DNA from: Candidatus Bodocaedibacter vickermanii
Lineage (GTDB): Bacteria; Pseudomonadota; Alphaproteobacteria; UBA6184
Assembly: GCF_014896945.1 (NCBI RefSeq)
Contig: NZ_CP054719.1
Coordinates: 62,001 to 126,000, forward strand
DNA length: 64,000 nucleotides
Reading direction: 5' to 3'
In this document: in pieces, positions 1-13,419 of the stretch
Position numbering within the stretch: position 1 is the stretch's first letter
How the letters are laid out: each line of letters opens with the position of its first letter
The notes under the pieces: model-generated
What the model saw: the letters and a program-made list of their open reading frames with translations, nothing else
What the model was told of the DNA's origin: nothing
Database searches by the model: none
Translations under genes and position numbers: made by a program

Positions 1-3000
1 TTCCAAAGATATGACGTCTGACGATACTGGTGAAGTTATTGCGACAGCCGGTGATGAAATTACCGAAAAGATGTTGGATTTGTTTGGTCAAAACAAAATT
101 AAAACAATTCCAACTTTGGCGATCGATAACAATAATATGGGGCCGTATCTGCGTAACACATTGATGTCAGATCGCAACATGAGCAAAGCTGATGCATTGC
201 TGGATATTTATCGTGTATTACGCCCAGGTGAGCCACCAACTCTTGAAACTGCGGATGCTATTTTCCAAGGACTATTCTTTGAAGAAGAGAAGTATGACTT
301 GTCTGCTGTGGGTCGTGTGAAGTTGAACGGTCGTTTAGATTTAGCATTGCCTGAAGATTTAAGAGTTTTAACACGTAAAGATGTTTTGTGCATCGTCAAG
401 ATGTTGTTAGACTTAAAAGATGGTCGTGGTGAAGTTGACGATATCGATAACTTGTCTAACCGTCGTGTGCGATCAGTGGGTGAGTTGTTGGCGAACCAAT
501 ACCGTGGTGGATTGTTGCGTATTGAACGCGTGATCAAAGAACGTATGAGTTCTTTGGAAATTGAAAACATGATGCCAAACGATGTGATTAACGCAAAGCC
601 TGCGGCTGCGTCTATTCGTGAATTCTTTGGATCGTCACAGTTATCACAATTTATGGATCAAACGAATCCATTGTCGGAAATCACGCACAAGCGTCGTTTA
701 TCAGCCTTAGGGCCTGGTGGGTTGACTCGTGATCGCGCTGGATTTGAAGTGCGCGACGTACATCCAACGCATTATGGTCGTATTTGTCCAATTGAAACAC
801 CTGAAGGTCCAAATATCGGATTGATCAACTCATTAGCGACATTTGCACGCATTAATGATTATGGGTTTATTGAGACTCCATACTTAAAAGTTGCGGATGG
901 AATAGTCAGCAATGAAATCGTATACGTGTCCGCATTGCAAGAAGAAAAGCATACAATTGCTCAGGCAAGTTCTAAGCTTGACGCGGGTAATACGTTTGCT
1001 GATTCGTTTGTATTATGCCGTCGTAAGGGAGACTTTATTAATGCTCCGGCAGCAGAAGTTACCTTGATGGACGTATCTCCTAAGCAGATTGTGTCTGTGG
1101 CGGCTTCATTAATTCCATTCTTAGAAAATGACGATACCAGCCGTGCACTGATGGGATCAAACATGCAACGCCAAGCATTGCCGTTGTTAAAGTGTGAAGC
1201 CCCATTGATCGGTACGGGAATGGAGCAGATTGTTGCAATGGATTCTGGGGCTGTGGTTAAAGCTGCGCGTTCTGGAATTGTTGACCAAGTTGATGCGAAA
1301 CGTATTGTGATTCGTGCAACAGAAGATACAGCTGCGTCTGTATCTAACGTTGATATTTATAATTTATCTAAATTCCAACGATCTAACCACAACACATGTA
1401 TTAACCAAAAACCATTGGTTAAGGTGGGTGAGATTGTTGAAAAAGGTACAGTGATTGCCGATGGTCCAGCTACTGAATTGGGTGAATTGGCATTGGGACG
1501 TAACGTTCTGGTGACATTCATGTCGTGGCATGGATATACATTTGAGGACTCTATCATTATTTCTGAACGTATTTCTAGAGATGACGTTTATACATCGGTG
1601 CATATCGAAGAGTATGAAGTTGTTGCTCGTGATACAAAATTGGGTAATGAAGAAATTACACGTGATATTCCAAACGTTAGCGATGAAGCATTAAAGCATT
1701 TGGATGAGGCGGGTATTATTGCGATTGGTGCTGAAGTAAAACCAGGCGATATCTTGGTTGGCCGTGTGACACCTAAAGGTGAATCACCAGTGACACCAGA
1801 AGAAAAATTGTTGCGTGCAATTTTCGGAGAAAAAGCATCGGATGTTCGTGATTCTTCATTGAGAGTATCCCCAGGTGTTGCCGGTACAGTTGTTGACGTT
1901 CGCGTATTTTCACGTCGTGGTGTGGATAAAGACGAACGAGCAATGGCGATTGAACTTGCTGAAATTGAGCGCTTGAAAAACGATCGTGATGCTGAGCGTG
2001 ATATTTTAGAACGTAACTTTTCAAGCCGTTTAAAAGACATGTTGATGGGCAAAAAGATCGTTAAAGGACCGAAAAGTGTTGAAGATCTTAAAAGAGGCGA
2101 GGTCGTAAATGACGCGCTTTTGGCGAGAATGACAAAAGGTTTATGGCGTCAATTGATTGTGGATGATGAAAGCGTTATGCACGATATTGAAGCGATAAAA
2201 GCTGCCCATGACGAGACTGTAACGTTATTGCAAAACCGTTTTGAAGAAAAAATTGAAAAGCTAAAGCAAGGTGATGAATTAGCGCCTGGCGTTTTGAAAA
2301 TGGTAAAAGTTTTCTTGGCAGTTAAGCGTAAGTTACAACCTGGTGACAAGATGGCGGGTCGTCACGGAAACAAGGGTGTTGTATCTAAGGTTGTTCCTTT
2401 AGAAGACATGCCATTCCTTGAAGATGGTACACCTGTTGATATCATTTTGAACCCACTAGGTTTGCCGTCACGTATGAACGTTGGGCAGATCTTAGAAACT
2501 CACTTAGGTTGGGCGTCAATGGAATTAGGTAAGCAAATTGATGTTGCTGCACAAGCGTATCGTGAAAACCATAAGCATATTAAAGAGCTTCGTGAGTTGC
2601 TTACAAACGTGTATGAAAAAGATGAATACGTAGCAGCTATTGATAAGTTAAGCGATGAAGATGTAATTGAAATGGCGGCTAAGTTGAAAAAAGGTGTGCC
2701 AATGGCAACGCCAGTATTTGACGGAGCCAAGGAAGCTGATATTGATCGTATCTTGGAAAAAGCCAAATTGCCATTAACAGGGCAGGTTCGTTTGATGGAC
2801 GGACGGACGGGTGACTACTTTGATCGTCCAGCAACTGTGGGTTGTTTGTACATGTTGAAACTGCACCACTTAGTTGATGATAAGATTCACGCACGTTCAA
2901 TTGGACCGTACAGCTTAGTTACTCAACAGCCATTGGGTGGTAAGGCTCAATTTGGTGGACAACGTTTTGGAGAAATGGAAGTTTGGGCACTGCAAGCTTA

Positions 3001-3202
3001 TGGTGCCGCACATACATTGCAAGAAATGTTGACGATTAAATCAGATGACGTTGCGGGACGTACAAAGGTATACGAATCCATTATCCGTGGGGACGATAAC
3101 TTTGAATCTGGTATTCCAGAATCCTTTAACGTTTTGGTAAAAGAATTACAATCTTTGGGCTTGAATATGGAATTCGGTCGCGAAGAAGAGTTGAACAGTT
3201 AG
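1..3202 (+). CDS. rpoB: DNA-directed RNA polymerase subunit beta, 5'-truncated
   Basis: Beta subunit of RNA polymerase. The frame is open from base 2, so the gene starts upstream of the window; about 1067 codons are present of a usual ~1370. Visible landmarks are the rifampicin region ([16 protein letters not shown] then [13 protein letters not shown]), the [20 protein letters not shown] block, and the C-terminal [19 protein letters not shown] block that contacts beta-prime. The Asp, His and Ser positions commonly mutated in rifampicin resistance (E. coli 516, 526, 531) all carry the wild-type residue. rpoC follows after 20 bases, so the two are cotranscribed. Confidence 0.98.
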   Translation, partial: SKDMTSDDTGEVIATAGDEITEKMLDLFGQNKIKTIPTLAIDNNNMGPYLRNTLMSDRNMSKADALLDIYRVLRPGEPPTLETADAIFQGLFFEEEKYDLSAVGRVKLNGRLDLALPEDLRVLTRKDVLCIVKMLLDLKDGRGEVDDIDNLSNRRVRSVGELLANQYRGGLLRIERVIKERMSSLEIENMMPNDVINAKPAAASIREFFGSSQLSQFMDQTNPLSEITHKRRLSALGPGGLTRDRAGFEVRDVHPTHYGRICPIETPEGPNIGLINSLATFARINDYGFIETPYLKVADGIVSNEIVYVSALQEEKHTIAQASSKLDAGNTFADSFVLCRRKGDFINAPAAEVTLMDVSPKQIVSVAASLIPFLENDDTSRALMGSNMQRQALPLLKCEAPLIGTGMEQIVAMDSGAVVKAARSGIVDQVDAKRIVIRATEDTAASVSNVDIYNLSKFQRSNHNTCINQKPLVKVGEIVEKGTVIADGPATELGELALGRNVLVTFMSWHGYTFEDSIIISERISRDDVYTSVHIEEYEVVARDTKLGNEEITRDIPNVSDEALKHLDEAGIIAIGAEVKPGDILVGRVTPKGESPVTPEEKLLRAIFGEKASDVRDSSLRVSPGVAGTVVDVRVFSRRGVDKDERAMAIELAEIERLKNDRDAERDILERNFSSRLKDMLMGKKIVKGPKSVEDLKRGEVVNDALLARMTKGLWRQLIVDDESVMHDIEAIKAAHDETVTLLQNRFEEKIEKLKQGDELAPGVLKMVKVFLAVKRKLQPGDKMAGRHGNKGVVSKVVPLEDMPFLEDGTPVDIILNPLGLPSRMNVGQILETHLGWASMELGKQIDVAAQAYRENHKHIKELRELLTNVYEKDEYVAAIDKLSDEDVIEMAAKLKKGVPMATPVFDGAKEADIDRILEKAKLPLTGQVRLMDGRTGDYFDRPATVGCLYMLKLHHLVDDKIHARSIGPYSLVTQQPLGGKAQFGGQRFGEMEVWALQAYGAAHTLQEMLTIKSDDVAGRTKVYESIIRGDDNFESGIPESFNVLVKELQSLGLNMEFGREEELNS

Positions 3203-3222
3203 GCTGATAGGGAATAACAACG

Positions 3223-6200
3223 ATGAAAAGTTTACAGACGGTATTTATGAGACCTGAGGCAACAGACGATTTTGACTTTATTCGTATTGGTCTTGCAAGC
3301 CCTGAAAAAATTAGATCCTGGTCATATGGTGAAGTAAAGAAACCAGAAACCATTAACTATCGTACATTTAAACCAGAAAAAGATGGTTTGTTTTGTGCTC
3401 GTATTTTTGGACCGATTAAGGATTATGAATGTTTGTGTGGTAAATACAAGCGTATGAAATTCCGTGGCGTAATTTGTGAAAAGTGTGGTGTTGAAGTTAC
3501 CCTTTCAAAAGTGCGTCGCGAACGCATGGGGCACATTGAGTTGTGCTCTCCCGTTGCGCATATTTGGTTTACAAAATCATTACCAAATAGATTGTCATTG
3601 TTATTGGATATGACAGCAAAAGATTTAGATCGCATTTTGTACTTTGAAAACTATGTGGTGATTGACCCAGGTTTAACAGACTTGAAAAAGAACCAACTGT
3701 TAAGTGAAGAAGAGTACTTTGATGCTCAAGACGAATATGGTGATGATGCGTTTACGGCAGGAATCGGTGCTGAAGCATTAAAGAAAATGTTAATGCGAAT
3801 TGACATGATCGAGATGCGTGAGCAATCTCGTGTTGATTTGCACGAAGTGACGTCTGAAGTTAAACGCAAAAAGATTTTGAAAACATTGAAAGTGTTGGAT
3901 GATTTCTTAGGATCAAGTTCACGTCCTGAATGGATGGTGTTGGATGTTGTTCCAGTAATTCCACCAGAGCTGCGTCCTTTGGTTCCATTGGATGGTGGTC
4001 GTTTTGCGACATCAGATTTGAACGATTTGTATCGTCGTGTAATCAACCGTAACAATCGTTTGAAACGTTTATTAGAATTGCGAGCGCCTGGAATTATCGT
4101 ACGTAACGAAAAACGTATGTTGCAAGAATCTGTTGATGCGTTGTTTGATAATGGTCGTCGTGGTCGTGTGATTGCAGGTGCTAACAAGCGTCCATTGAAA
4201 TCGATTTCTGATATGTTAAAAGGAAAGCAAGGTCGTTTCCGTCAAAACCTATTAGGAAAGCGTGTTGACTATTCTGGTCGTTCAGTTATTTGCGTTGGAC
4301 CAAACTTGAAATTACACCAATGTGGCTTGCCTAAAAAAATGGCATTGGAATTGTTTAAGCCATTTGTTTATGCGCGGTTAGAAAAGTATGGTTTAGCGCC
4401 AACAATTAAGGCTGCAAAACGTATGGTTGAACGCGAACGTTTGGAAGTTTGGGATATCTTGGAAGAAGTAATTCGCGAACATCCCGTAATGTTGAACCGT
4501 GCACCAACACTTCACAGATTGGGTATTCAAGCGTTTGAACCAGTATTGATCGAAGGTAAAGCGATTCGTTTGCACCCGTTAGTATGTACAGCATTTAACG
4601 CTGACTTTGACGGAGATCAAATGGCGGTTCACGTTCCATTGTCCATTGAGGCTCAATTGGAAACACGCGTATTAATGATGTCAACGAACAACATTTTAAG
4701 CCCTGCAAGCGGTCGTCCGATTATCGTTCCATCAAAAGACGTTGTATTAGGTATTTATTACTTAAGCTTGCAACGTGATGGTGAAAAAGGTGAGGGAATG
4801 ATTTTCTCATCCTTGGGTGAGATTGAATATGCATTGAATGAAGGTGTTGTATCAATGCACGCTAAAGTTCAAGCACTTGTTCCTTGGGTTGATGAAGAAG
4901 GTAATAAGATCACTAAGCGTTATGAAACAACGCCTGGTCGTATGATAGTTTGGAATATTATGCCAAAGCATCACTTGTTACCGTTTGCGATGATTAACAA
5001 GTCATTGACGTCAAAAGAGACAACAAACCTTGTGGATATCGTTTACCGTCATTGCGGTCAAAAAACAACAGCGATTTTTGCTGACAAGTTAATGGGCTTA
5101 GGGTTTGAATACGCTGGTAAATCAGGTATTTCCTTTGGTAAGGCAGACTTGGTTGTTCCTGCGGCTAAACAACGTTTAGTTGAAGCGACGCAAAAGAAAG
5201 TTTTGGAATATGAAACTTTGTATCTTGACGGGTTGATTACACGCGGTGAGAAACAAAACAAGGTGATCGACGCATGGTCAAAGTGTGTGGATCAAGTGAC
5301 TGAAGAAATGATGAAGGGTATTTCTGCAATTGAACCCGGAAAACCTGTGAACTCAGTTTACATGATGGCACACTCTGGTGCCCGTGGTTCTGCAGCTCAG
5401 ATGCGTCAGTTGGCGGGTATGCGTGGACTGATGGCTAAAACAACCGGTGAAATCATTGAAACGCCAATTATTTCAAACTTTAAAGAAGGTTTGAATGTCT
5501 TGGAATATTACACATCGACTCACGGGGCACGTAAGGGATTGTCGGATACAGCCTTAAAAACTGCGAACTCTGGATACTTGACGCGTCGTCTGGTTGACGT
5601 TGCACAAGACTGTGTCATTATTGAAGACGATTGTGGCACGACAGAGGGATTAACCGTTAAATCAGTGATTGATGGCGGTGATGTAATTGCATCTCTTGAA
5701 GACCGTATCTTGGGTCGTGTGACGGCAGAAGAGCTAGTGGATCCAATCTCAAATGAAGTGTTGATGTCTGCTGCACAATTGATCGATGAAGACTTGTTGG
5801 ATCGCATTGCGAATTCTGGCGTTGACGCTGTTAAGATTCGTTCCGTATTAACGTGTGAATCTAAAGACGGTGTGTGTGCGAAATGTTACGGTCGCGACCT
5901 TGCCCGTGGAACCATGGTGAACGAAGGTGAAGCTGTGGGTGTGATTGCTGCTCAATCCATTGGAGAGCCTGGAACTCAGCTAACATTGCGTACGTTCCAC
6001 GTCGGTGGTGCTGCTCAACGTAGTGCTGAACAATCTGCAGTTGAAGCACCGATCGAAGGTAAAGTTGCCTTTGATAACTCTCACTTTGTAACCAGAGATG
6101 ATGGTGCCTTGATAGTATTGAACCGTTATACGGATGTATTGCTGTTAGATAATTTGAACCGTGAAAAATTGCGTCATAGATTACCTTATGGTGCGAAATT

Positions 6201-7347
6201 GAACGTTAAAGAAAATGACATGACGACGCGCGGTCAAGTTTTGGCTGAGTGGGATCCCTATACATTGCCAGTTCTAAGCGAACGAGCAGGTCAGGTTACT
6301 TTCTTGGATCTTGTGGATGGTGTGTCGGTTCGTGAAACATTAGATGAATCAACAGGTATTTCTAGTCGCGTAATTATGGATTGGAAACAGTCGTCTCGTG
6401 GTGCGAAATTAAAACCACGTGTTGTGATTGTTGACGAAAAAGGAAATCCAATTACTTTGGATAACGGTATGGAAGCGCGTTATTTCTTATCTGCAGATGC
6501 AGTTCTGAGCGTTCAAAACGGTCAGACAGTCGGTGCTGGAACAGTGTTAGCACGTATTCCTGTTGAAACGTCAAAGACTCGTGACATTACGGGAGGTTTG
6601 CCGAGAATCGAAGAATTGTTCGAAGCTCGTAAACCTAAAGACTGTGCGATTATCTGTGAAGTTAATGGTCAAGTAACGTTTGGAAAAGACTACAAAAACA
6701 AGCGTCGTATCATTATTACGCCTCAGGATGAAAGTCAACCCAGTGTTGAATACATGATTCCAAAAGGTAAGTACGTGATGGTTCAAGAAGGTGACTTTGT
6801 TCGTCGAGGAGACATCATTATGGACGGACATCGTGTTCCTCATGATATTTTGCAAGTATTGGGTGTTCCTGCATTGGCGGATTACTTGATCAATGAAATT
6901 CAAGAAGTGTACCGTTTGCAAGGTGTGAAGATCGATGATAAGCACATTGAGATGATCATTCGTCAAATGTTGCGTAAAGTTGAAATTACTCATTCAGGGG
7001 ATACAGCATTCTCTGCAGGTGAAGTCATGGAAAAAGAAGACTATGAATTAGAAGTGGCTAAGGCTGAAGCTGAAGGGTTATCACCTCCTAAGGGAAGACC
7101 CGTATTGCTGGGTATTACAAAGGCATCGTTGCAAACGCGTTCATTTATCTCTGCTGCCTCTTTCCAAGAGACAACAAGGGTATTGACGGACGCATCGATT
7201 GCTGGTAAAGTCGACAGACTTAAAGGTTTAAAGGAAAACGTTATTGTTGGACGTCTGATTCCTGCAGGTACTGGAAGTATGACGCGTCAAATAAGACGTT
7301 TGGCCGCTGAAAAAGATCGTCAGTTGCTTGAGGCTCACAAGGCTTAA
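3223..7347 (+). CDS. rpoC: DNA-directed RNA polymerase subunit beta-prime
   Basis: Catalytic largest subunit of RNA polymerase, 1374 aa, normal length for Proteobacteria. N-terminal zinc ribbon with Cys70, Cys72, Cys85 and Cys88. The absolutely conserved NADFDGDQ loop lies at residues 459-466, with Asp461, Asp463 and Asp465 holding the catalytic Mg. A second zinc site uses Cys near 804 and the [11 protein letters not shown] cluster near 877-887. The trigger-loop/bridge-helix block ([18 protein letters not shown]) is intact. It lies 20 bases after rpoB and ends 181 bases before rpsL, with hairpins in between. Confidence 0.99.
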   Translation: MKSLQTVFMRPEATDDFDFIRIGLASPEKIRSWSYGEVKKPETINYRTFKPEKDGLFCARIFGPIKDYECLCGKYKRMKFRGVICEKCGVEVTLSKVRRERMGHIELCSPVAHIWFTKSLPNRLSLLLDMTAKDLDRILYFENYVVIDPGLTDLKKNQLLSEEEYFDAQDEYGDDAFTAGIGAEALKKMLMRIDMIEMREQSRVDLHEVTSEVKRKKILKTLKVLDDFLGSSSRPEWMVLDVVPVIPPELRPLVPLDGGRFATSDLNDLYRRVINRNNRLKRLLELRAPGIIVRNEKRMLQESVDALFDNGRRGRVIAGANKRPLKSISDMLKGKQGRFRQNLLGKRVDYSGRSVICVGPNLKLHQCGLPKKMALELFKPFVYARLEKYGLAPTIKAAKRMVERERLEVWDILEEVIREHPVMLNRAPTLHRLGIQAFEPVLIEGKAIRLHPLVCTAFNADFDGDQMAVHVPLSIEAQLETRVLMMSTNNILSPASGRPIIVPSKDVVLGIYYLSLQRDGEKGEGMIFSSLGEIEYALNEGVVSMHAKVQALVPWVDEEGNKITKRYETTPGRMIVWNIMPKHHLLPFAMINKSLTSKETTNLVDIVYRHCGQKTTAIFADKLMGLGFEYAGKSGISFGKADLVVPAAKQRLVEATQKKVLEYETLYLDGLITRGEKQNKVIDAWSKCVDQVTEEMMKGISAIEPGKPVNSVYMMAHSGARGSAAQMRQLAGMRGLMAKTTGEIIETPIISNFKEGLNVLEYYTSTHGARKGLSDTALKTANSGYLTRRLVDVAQDCVIIEDDCGTTEGLTVKSVIDGGDVIASLEDRILGRVTAEELVDPISNEVLMSAAQLIDEDLLDRIANSGVDAVKIRSVLTCESKDGVCAKCYGRDLARGTMVNEGEAVGVIAAQSIGEPGTQLTLRTFHVGGAAQRSAEQSAVEAPIEGKVAFDNSHFVTRDDGALIVLNRYTDVLLLDNLNREKLRHRLPYGAKLNVKENDMTTRGQVLAEWDPYTLPVLSERAGQVTFLDLVDGVSVRETLDESTGISSRVIMDWKQSSRGAKLKPRVVIVDEKGNPITLDNGMEARYFLSADAVLSVQNGQTVGAGTVLARIPVETSKTRDITGGLPRIEELFEARKPKDCAIICEVNGQVTFGKDYKNKRRIIITPQDESQPSVEYMIPKGKYVMVQEGDFVRRGDIIMDGHRVPHDILQVLGVPALADYLINEIQEVYRLQGVKIDDKHIEMIIRQMLRKVEITHSGDTAFSAGEVMEKEDYELEVAKAEAEGLSPPKGRPVLLGITKASLQTRSFISAASFQETTRVLTDASIAGKVDRLKGLKENVIVGRLIPAGTGSMTRQIRRLAAEKDRQLLEAHKA

Positions 7348-7384
7348 AGTGACATCTTAGATGTAGCTGGTTAAAGTTTGAGTA

Positions 7385-7412
7385 AGCCCCTTTTTCTTAT
7401 GGAGAAGGGGCT
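7385..7412 (+). terminator. hairpin after rpoC, possible attenuator
   Basis: AGCCCCTT (7385-7392) pairs with AAGGGGCT (7405-7412) around a 12-base loop. No T-run follows, so a full intrinsic terminator is unlikely. A second hairpin, GCTGGG (7451-7456) with CCCAGC (7464-7469), lies downstream. Together they occupy the 181-base rpoC-rpsL leader and could modulate readthrough into the str genes. That role is inference from position only. Confidence 0.4.
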
Positions 7413-7528
7413 GAAGTGTGCGGATTGAGCAATCAATCTGCCAAAAGTGAGCTGGGGGTAAAGCCCAGCAAATCGGATGCATAATCATTTATTGCATCTA
7501 TATTTATTAATTAAAAAAGGATAGTGGA

Positions 7529-7900
7529 ATGCCAACTATTAACCAATTAATTCGTAAACCACGTGAACCACGTGTGGTACGAAATACGGTTCCTGCTTTA
7601 AAAGCATGTCCCCAACGTCGTGGGGTTTGTACTCGTGTTACGACAACTACGCCAAAGAAGCCTAACTCGGCTTTGCGTAAAATTGCTCGTGTGCGTTTAA
7701 CAAGTGGCTTTGAAGTAACTGCTTATATCCCAGGTGAGGGACATAACTTACAAGAACACTCTGTCGTGTTGATTCGCGGTGGACGTGTGAAAGACCTTCC
7801 CGGTGTGCGCTACCATATCGTTCGTGGTGCGTTAGATACACAAGGGGTTAAAGATCGTAAAAAGAGCCGTTCGAAATACGGTACAAAGCGTCCGAAATAG
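7529..7900 (+). CDS. rpsL: 30S ribosomal protein S12
   Basis: Decoding-centre protein of the small subunit, 123 aa, usual length. It carries the [12 protein letters not shown] signature and the [12 protein letters not shown] block. Both lysines whose mutation gives streptomycin resistance (E. coli Lys42 and Lys87) are present. The start is set by AAGGA at 7517-7521, seven bases before ATG. First gene of the str group; rpsG begins 12 bases after the stop. Confidence 0.99.
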   Translation: MPTINQLIRKPREPRVVRNTVPALKACPQRRGVCTRVTTTTPKKPNSALRKIARVRLTSGFEVTAYIPGEGHNLQEHSVVLIRGGRVKDLPGVRYHIVRGALDTQGVKDRKKSRSKYGTKRPK

Positions 7901-7912
7901 GAGGGAATATAA

Positions 7913-8383
<471 letters not shown>

Positions 8384-8390
8384 GTGAACA

Positions 8391-10472
8391 ATGTCACGTA
8401 GTGTTCCTTATCAAAAGTACCGCAATATTGGGATTATGGCCCATATTGATGCGGGTAAAACAACAACAACAGAACGCATTCTGTATTACACGGGTAAGAC
8501 ATACAAGATTGGTGAAGTGCACGAAGGTGCAGCAACTATGGACTGGATGGAACAAGAGCAAGAGCGTGGTATTACAATCACGTCTGCTGCTACCACGTGT
8601 TTTTGGAATGATCACAACATCAACATTATCGATACGCCCGGACACGTTGACTTTACGATTGAAGTAGAACGTTCATTACGCGTATTGGATGGTGCTGTAA
8701 CTGTGTTCGACAGCGTTGCGGGTGTTGAGCCTCAATCTGAAACAGTTTGGCGTCAAGCAGATAAGTACAGCGTTCCACGTATTTGTTTCGTAAACAAAAT
8801 GGACCGCATGGGGGCAAACTTCTATCGCACTGTTGATATGATTATCGACCGTTTAGGAGCTGTTCCATTGGTGATTAATCTTCCAATTGGTAACGAGGCT
8901 GAATTTGCTGGGATCATTGATCTTGTGAAAATGAAAGCTGTTATCTGGGAAGGTGAAGACTTAGGAGCTAAATATTCCTATGTTGATATTCCTGCGAACA
9001 TGCAAGAACAAGCTGCTGAATGGCGTGCAAAATTAGTTGAAACTGCGGTTGAACAAGATGATACAGCATTAGAAGCATATTTAGCGGGTGAAGAGCCTTC
9101 TGAAGAAGTTTTGAAAAAGTGTATTCGTAAGGGTACGGTTGCTTTCTCATTCGTTCCAATTTTGTGTGGATCAGCCTTTAAAAATAAGGGTGTTCAAACA
9201 TTGTTGGATGCGGTTGTGGATTATCTTCCATCACCTGCAGATTTAGGCGAAGTTGAAGGTATTTTGCCTGATTCGGAAACTAAAGCTATTCGTAAGTTCG
9301 TTGACGAAGAACCATTTTCTGGTTTGGCGTTTAAGATTATGACTGACCCATTCGTGGGAAGCTTAACATTTACACGTGTATATTCAGGTGTGCTTGAAGC
9401 AGGTAGTTACGTCTTGAACTCTACTAAAGATAAGCGTGAACGTATTGGTCGTATGTTAAAGATGCATGCGAACAACCGTGAAGATATCAAAGAAGCTAGA
9501 GCTGGTGACATCGTTGCCCTGTGTGGATTAAAAGAAACCACAACAGGAGACACGTTATGCGATACAGTGAAGCCCATCATTCTTGAAAAGATGGAATTCC
9601 CAGAACCCGTTATCGAAGTTGCTGTTGAACCAAAAACAAAAGCAGACCAAGAAAAAATGGGTGTAGCTTTACATCGTTTGGCGACTGAAGATCCATCATT
9701 CCGCGTAAGCGTTGATCATGAATCTGGCCAAACAGTGATTAAAGGTATGGGTGAGCTTCACTTAGAAATCATCGTTGATCGCATGCGTCGCGAATATAAA
9801 GTAGATGCAAATGTGGGTCAACCACAAGTTGCGTATCGCGAAACAATCTCTAAGAGATTTGAAATTGACTACCAACACAAAAAGCAATCGGGTGGTGCGG
9901 GTCAATATGCGAAAATCAAATTGATTTTCGAACCGCAAGAACGAGGCATTGGCTTTACTTTTGAAAATAAAGTAGTTGGTGGAGCAATTCCAAAAGAGTA
10001 TATTCCTGGTGTAGAAAAAGGTATACGGGATGCCATGGATAATGGTATTATCGCCGGGTTCCCAACTATTGACTTTAAAGCGTCACTAATAGATGGAGCT
10101 TACCACGATGTTGACTCTAGCGTTATGGCGTTCGAAATTGCCGGTCGCGCTGCTTTCCGTGAAGGAATCCGCAGTTGTGGACCTGTATTATTAGAACCCA
10201 TGATGAAGGTCGAAGTGGTGACACCTGATGAATATATGGGAGACATTATTGGCGACCTGAACAGCCGTCGTGGTCAAGTTTCAGGAATGGAATCTAGAGG
10301 TAATGCTCGCGTTGTATCAGCGTTGGTTCCATTGGCGAATATGTTTGGTTACATTAACACCCTGCGTTCAATGAGTCAGGGGCGAGCGCAATATTCAATG
10401 ACATTTGATCATTATGCGCCTGCACCACAGAACGTCGCGGATGAAGTTGCTGAAAAAATGGCTGGAAAGTAA
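8391..10472 (+). CDS. fusA: elongation factor G
   Basis: GTPase that drives translocation and, with RRF, ribosome recycling; 693 aa, usual length. G1 is [11 protein letters not shown] near residue 17, G3 is DTPGHVDF and G4 is NKMD. The C-terminal EF-G domains IV and V are complete (domain IV start [19 protein letters not shown] in V). It is the third gene of the str group, 7 bases after rpsG and 17 before tuf. Confidence 0.99.
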   Translation: MSRSVPYQKYRNIGIMAHIDAGKTTTTERILYYTGKTYKIGEVHEGAATMDWMEQEQERGITITSAATTCFWNDHNINIIDTPGHVDFTIEVERSLRVLDGAVTVFDSVAGVEPQSETVWRQADKYSVPRICFVNKMDRMGANFYRTVDMIIDRLGAVPLVINLPIGNEAEFAGIIDLVKMKAVIWEGEDLGAKYSYVDIPANMQEQAAEWRAKLVETAVEQDDTALEAYLAGEEPSEEVLKKCIRKGTVAFSFVPILCGSAFKNKGVQTLLDAVVDYLPSPADLGEVEGILPDSETKAIRKFVDEEPFSGLAFKIMTDPFVGSLTFTRVYSGVLEAGSYVLNSTKDKRERIGRMLKMHANNREDIKEARAGDIVALCGLKETTTGDTLCDTVKPIILEKMEFPEPVIEVAVEPKTKADQEKMGVALHRLATEDPSFRVSVDHESGQTVIKGMGELHLEIIVDRMRREYKVDANVGQPQVAYRETISKRFEIDYQHKKQSGGAGQYAKIKLIFEPQERGIGFTFENKVVGGAIPKEYIPGVEKGIRDAMDNGIIAGFPTIDFKASLIDGAYHDVDSSVMAFEIAGRAAFREGIRSCGPVLLEPMMKVEVVTPDEYMGDIIGDLNSRRGQVSGMESRGNARVVSALVPLANMFGYINTLRSMSQGRAQYSMTFDHYAPAPQNVADEVAEKMAGK

Positions 10473-10489
10473 GGAAAGGAAACTAACAC

Positions 10490-11680
10490 ATGGCTAAAGC
10501 AAAATTTGAGAGAAATAAACCTCATTGTAATATCGGAACTATCGGTCACGTTGACCATGGTAAAACATCACTTACAGCTGCTATTACAAAAGTATTAGCA
10601 GAAACTGGTGGTGCGGTATTTAAAGCGTATGATCAAATCGACGCGGCTCCAGAAGAAAGAGCACGTGGAATCACGATCAATACAGCACACGTTGAATACG
10701 AAACTGCAAACCGTCACTATGCACACGTTGACTGTCCTGGACACGCTGACTATGTTAAAAACATGATCACGGGTGCGGCACAGATGGACGGGGCGATCCT
10801 AGTTGTTAACGCAGCTGATGGACCCATGCCTCAAACACGTGAACACATTCTTTTGGCACGCCAAGTTGGTGTTCCAGCGATCGTTGTGTTCTTAAACAAG
10901 TGTGACGTTGCTGATGATCCAGATCTTCTAGAATTAGTTGAAATGGAAGTTCGCGATCTATTGAACAAATATGACTTCCCAGGTGATGATATTCCAATCA
11001 TCCGTGGAAGCGCATTAAAAGCATTAGAAGGCGATCAAGGTGCATTAGGTAAAGAAGCTATTCACAAGTTAATGGATGCTGTGGATACTTACATTCCACA
11101 ACCAGCTCGTGCTGTTGATCTTCCATTCTTGATGCCAATTGAAGATGTATTCTCCATTTCTGGTCGCGGTACTGTTATTACTGGTCGCGTTGAGCGCGGT
11201 GTAGTAAACGTTGGTGATGAAGTTGAAATCGTTGGATTGAAAGATACTCAAAAAACAACTGTTACAGGCGTTGAAATGTTCCGTAAGTTATTGGATCGTG
11301 GTGAAGCTGGAGATAACATTGGTGCGTTGGTTCGTGGTATTAAACGCGAAGAAATCGAACGTGGTCAAGTTTTAGCGAAACCAGGTTCAATTAAGCCACA
11401 CACAAGCTTTAAAGGAGAGGTGTATATCTTGACTGAAGCTGAAGGTGGACGCCACAAGCCATTCTTTGATGGATATCGCCCACAATTTTACTTCCGTACA
11501 ACGGACGTAACTGGTGTTGTAAAACTTCCAGAAGGTGTGAAGATGGTTATGCCGGGTGAAAACATTACGATCGATGTTGAGTTGATTAAACCAATTGCGA
11601 TGGATGAAGGTTTACGTTTTGCGATCCGTGAAGGCGGTCGTACAATCGGATCTGGAGTTGTATCAAAGGTCGTTAAGTAA
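10490..11680 (+). CDS. tuf: elongation factor Tu
   Basis: GTPase that delivers aminoacyl-tRNA to the ribosome, 396 aa, usual length. G1 [10 protein letters not shown] near residue 19, G2 RGITIN, G3 DCPGHADY, G4 NKCD; beta-barrel domains 2 and 3 are complete. Preceded by GGAAAGGA. A perfect 10-bp hairpin follows the stop, so tuf closes the str unit. Only one tuf copy is visible here. Confidence 0.99.
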   Translation: MAKAKFERNKPHCNIGTIGHVDHGKTSLTAAITKVLAETGGAVFKAYDQIDAAPEERARGITINTAHVEYETANRHYAHVDCPGHADYVKNMITGAAQMDGAILVVNAADGPMPQTREHILLARQVGVPAIVVFLNKCDVADDPDLLELVEMEVRDLLNKYDFPGDDIPIIRGSALKALEGDQGALGKEAIHKLMDAVDTYIPQPARAVDLPFLMPIEDVFSISGRGTVITGRVERGVVNVGDEVEIVGLKDTQKTTVTGVEMFRKLLDRGEAGDNIGALVRGIKREEIERGQVLAKPGSIKPHTSFKGEVYILTEAEGGRHKPFFDGYRPQFYFRTTDVTGVVKLPEGVKMVMPGENITIDVELIKPIAMDEGLRFAIREGGRTIGSGVVSKVVK

Positions 11681-11694
11681 TTAATTCATAAAAA

Positions 11695-11721
11695 AAGAGC
11701 TCTCTTTTACAGAGAGCTCTT
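11695..11721 (+). terminator. 10-bp hairpin between tuf and rpsJ
   Basis: AAGAGCTCTC (11695-11704) pairs perfectly with GAGAGCTCTT (11712-11721) around a 7-base loop. On the + strand the following bases (GAACTTTTA) give only a weak T-run; on the - strand the A-run at 11691-11696 would read as T's. Best read as a partial terminator or attenuator separating the str and S10 groups. Confidence 0.6.
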
Positions 11722-11746
11722 GAACTTTTATTAAGTTGGATGTAGT

Positions 11747-12052
11747 ATGGCACAAAATATTCGTATTCGTTTAAAGGCGTTTGACAGTGGGATTCTTGAT
11801 CAATCTGCAGGCGAAATTGTAAGCACAGCAAAACGTACTGGTGCAAAGGTATGTGGACCCGTTCCATTACCAACACGTACAGAACGTTATACTGTTAACA
11901 GATCACCTCACGTGGACAAGAAATCACGCGAACAATTTGAAATTCGCACACACAAGCGTCTTTTGGATATTATTGACTGGTCGCCTCAAACTGTGGATGC
12001 TCTAATGAAATTAGATCTTCCATCAGGTGTTGAGGTAGAAATTAAATTATAA
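11747..12052 (+). CDS. rpsJ: 30S ribosomal protein S10
   Basis: Small-subunit head protein, also the NusE partner in antitermination; 101 aa, usual length. Typical N-terminus ([11 protein letters not shown]) and the [11 protein letters not shown] loop. First gene of the S10 group; its ribosome site is weak (GGAT). rplC begins 12 bases after the stop. Confidence 0.99.
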   Translation: MAQNIRIRLKAFDSGILDQSAGEIVSTAKRTGAKVCGPVPLPTRTERYTVNRSPHVDKKSREQFEIRTHKRLLDIIDWSPQTVDALMKLDLPSGVEVEIKL

Positions 12053-12064
12053 AGGAATTGGACT

Positions 12065-12781
12065 ATGCGTACTGGTTTAATTGCGGAAAAAGTTGGCATG
12101 TCTCGTTTTTTCGACGAGAATGGCATGCACATCCCCGTAACACTCCTTAAGGTTGAGGGGTGCCAAGTGGTAACTGTTCGCACTGAAGAAAAGAACGGCT
12201 ACTCAGCAATCCAATTGGGCGTTGGAAAAATTAACCCTAAAAATGTAAGTAAACCCCTTCGTGGGCACTTTGCAAAAGCTGGGGTTGAACCAAAGCGCAA
12301 ATTGGCTGAGTTTCGTGTTTCTAAAGATGCGTTATTAAATATTGGTGATGAAATCACCGTCGATCATTTCATTAAAGGTCAACACGTTGACGTAACAGGC
12401 GTATCCGTAGGTAAAGGATTTGCCGGTGTTATGAAGCGTTGGAACTTTGGTGGTGGTCGTGCGTCTCACGGTAACTCGTTAGCTCACCGCGTTCCTGGTT
12501 CAACAGGTATGTGTCAAGATCCCGGTCGTGTTATTCCTGGAAAGAAAATGCCAGGACAGATGGGAAATAAACAACGTACTGTGATGAGTTTGGAAATCGT
12601 TGGAACTGATGTCGAAAAGGGATTGATTCTAGTAAAAGGAGCTCTTCCTGGTGCACAAGGTACATTTGTATTAGTGCGTGACGCAGTTAAGAAAAAACTT
12701 CCAACAGATTTGCCTTTCCCAGCTGCAATTCGCAAAGCGGATAGCGCTGTTTCAAACGCAAATTCTGAACAAGCTGAATAG
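12065..12781 (+). CDS. rplC: 50S ribosomal protein L3
   Basis: Early-assembly 23S rRNA-binding protein reaching to the peptidyl transferase centre; 238 aa, slightly longer than the ~210 of E. coli because of a C-terminal tail after about residue 215. The conserved loop ([16 protein letters not shown], then [12 protein letters not shown]) is present. AAAGGA precedes ATG. Cotranscribed with rpsJ and rplD. Confidence 0.99.
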   Translation: MRTGLIAEKVGMSRFFDENGMHIPVTLLKVEGCQVVTVRTEEKNGYSAIQLGVGKINPKNVSKPLRGHFAKAGVEPKRKLAEFRVSKDALLNIGDEITVDHFIKGQHVDVTGVSVGKGFAGVMKRWNFGGGRASHGNSLAHRVPGSTGMCQDPGRVIPGKKMPGQMGNKQRTVMSLEIVGTDVEKGLILVKGALPGAQGTFVLVRDAVKKKLPTDLPFPAAIRKADSAVSNANSEQAE

Positions 12782-12795
12782 GGTAGGGTATAACG

Positions 12796-13419
12796 ATGAA
12801 AACTCAAGTTTTAAGTCTTGATAACAAGAAAACTGGTGATCTCGCGTTAGACTCATCAGTATTTGGCGTAGAGGTTCGTCGCGACATTTTAGCACGCGTT
12901 GTCTATTGGCAACTTGCAAAGCGTCGTCAAGGAACACACTCTACACGTACAGTAAGTATGATTAGCGGTACAACACGTAAGCCATTCCGTCAAAAAGGTA
13001 CGGGTAATGCGCGTCAAGGTTCTTTAAGAAGCGTTCAGTTCCGTAAGGGTGCTGTGGCTCATGGACCTCATCCAAGAAGCCATGCACATGATCTTCCAAA
13101 GAAAGTGCGTGCATTAGGATTGCGTTGTGCGTTGTCTCAGAAAGCGGCTGAAAATAAATTAATCATTGTGGATTCATTCGATATGTCTTCACATAAGACA
13201 AAAGAATTGAAAGCAAAGCTTGGTGCATTTGGTTTTGAATCAGCGTTATTTATTGGTGCGGATCAAGTGAATGAAAACTTCTTCCGTGCGATTCAAAACA
13301 TTCCAAAAATGGATGTTTTACCATCTATGGGTGCAAATGTTTATGACATTTTGCGCCGCGATACTTTGGTAATTACACAGGAAGCTGTAAAGAAATTAGA
13401 GGAGCGATTAAAGAAATGA
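12796..13419 (+). CDS. rplD: 50S ribosomal protein L4
   Basis: Large-subunit protein whose extended loop lines the exit tunnel; 207 aa, usual length. The tunnel loop (KPFRQKGTGNARQGS) is intact. Its stop overlaps the first ATG of rplW, implying translational coupling. In E. coli L4 autoregulates the S10 operon; whether that holds here cannot be seen. Confidence 0.98.
   Translation: MKTQVLSLDNKKTGDLALDSSVFGVEVRRDILARVVYWQLAKRRQGTHSTRTVSMISGTTRKPFRQKGTGNARQGSLRSVQFRKGAVAHGPHPRSHAHDLPKKVRALGLRCALSQKAAENKLIIVDSFDMSSHKTKELKAKLGAFGFESALFIGADQVNENFFRAIQNIPKMDVLPSMGANVYDILRRDTLVITQEAVKKLEERLKK

Noticed and set aside
6571..6993. 140-codon - strand frame inside rpoC
   Set aside because: Shadow of a strongly conserved coding region on the other strand.
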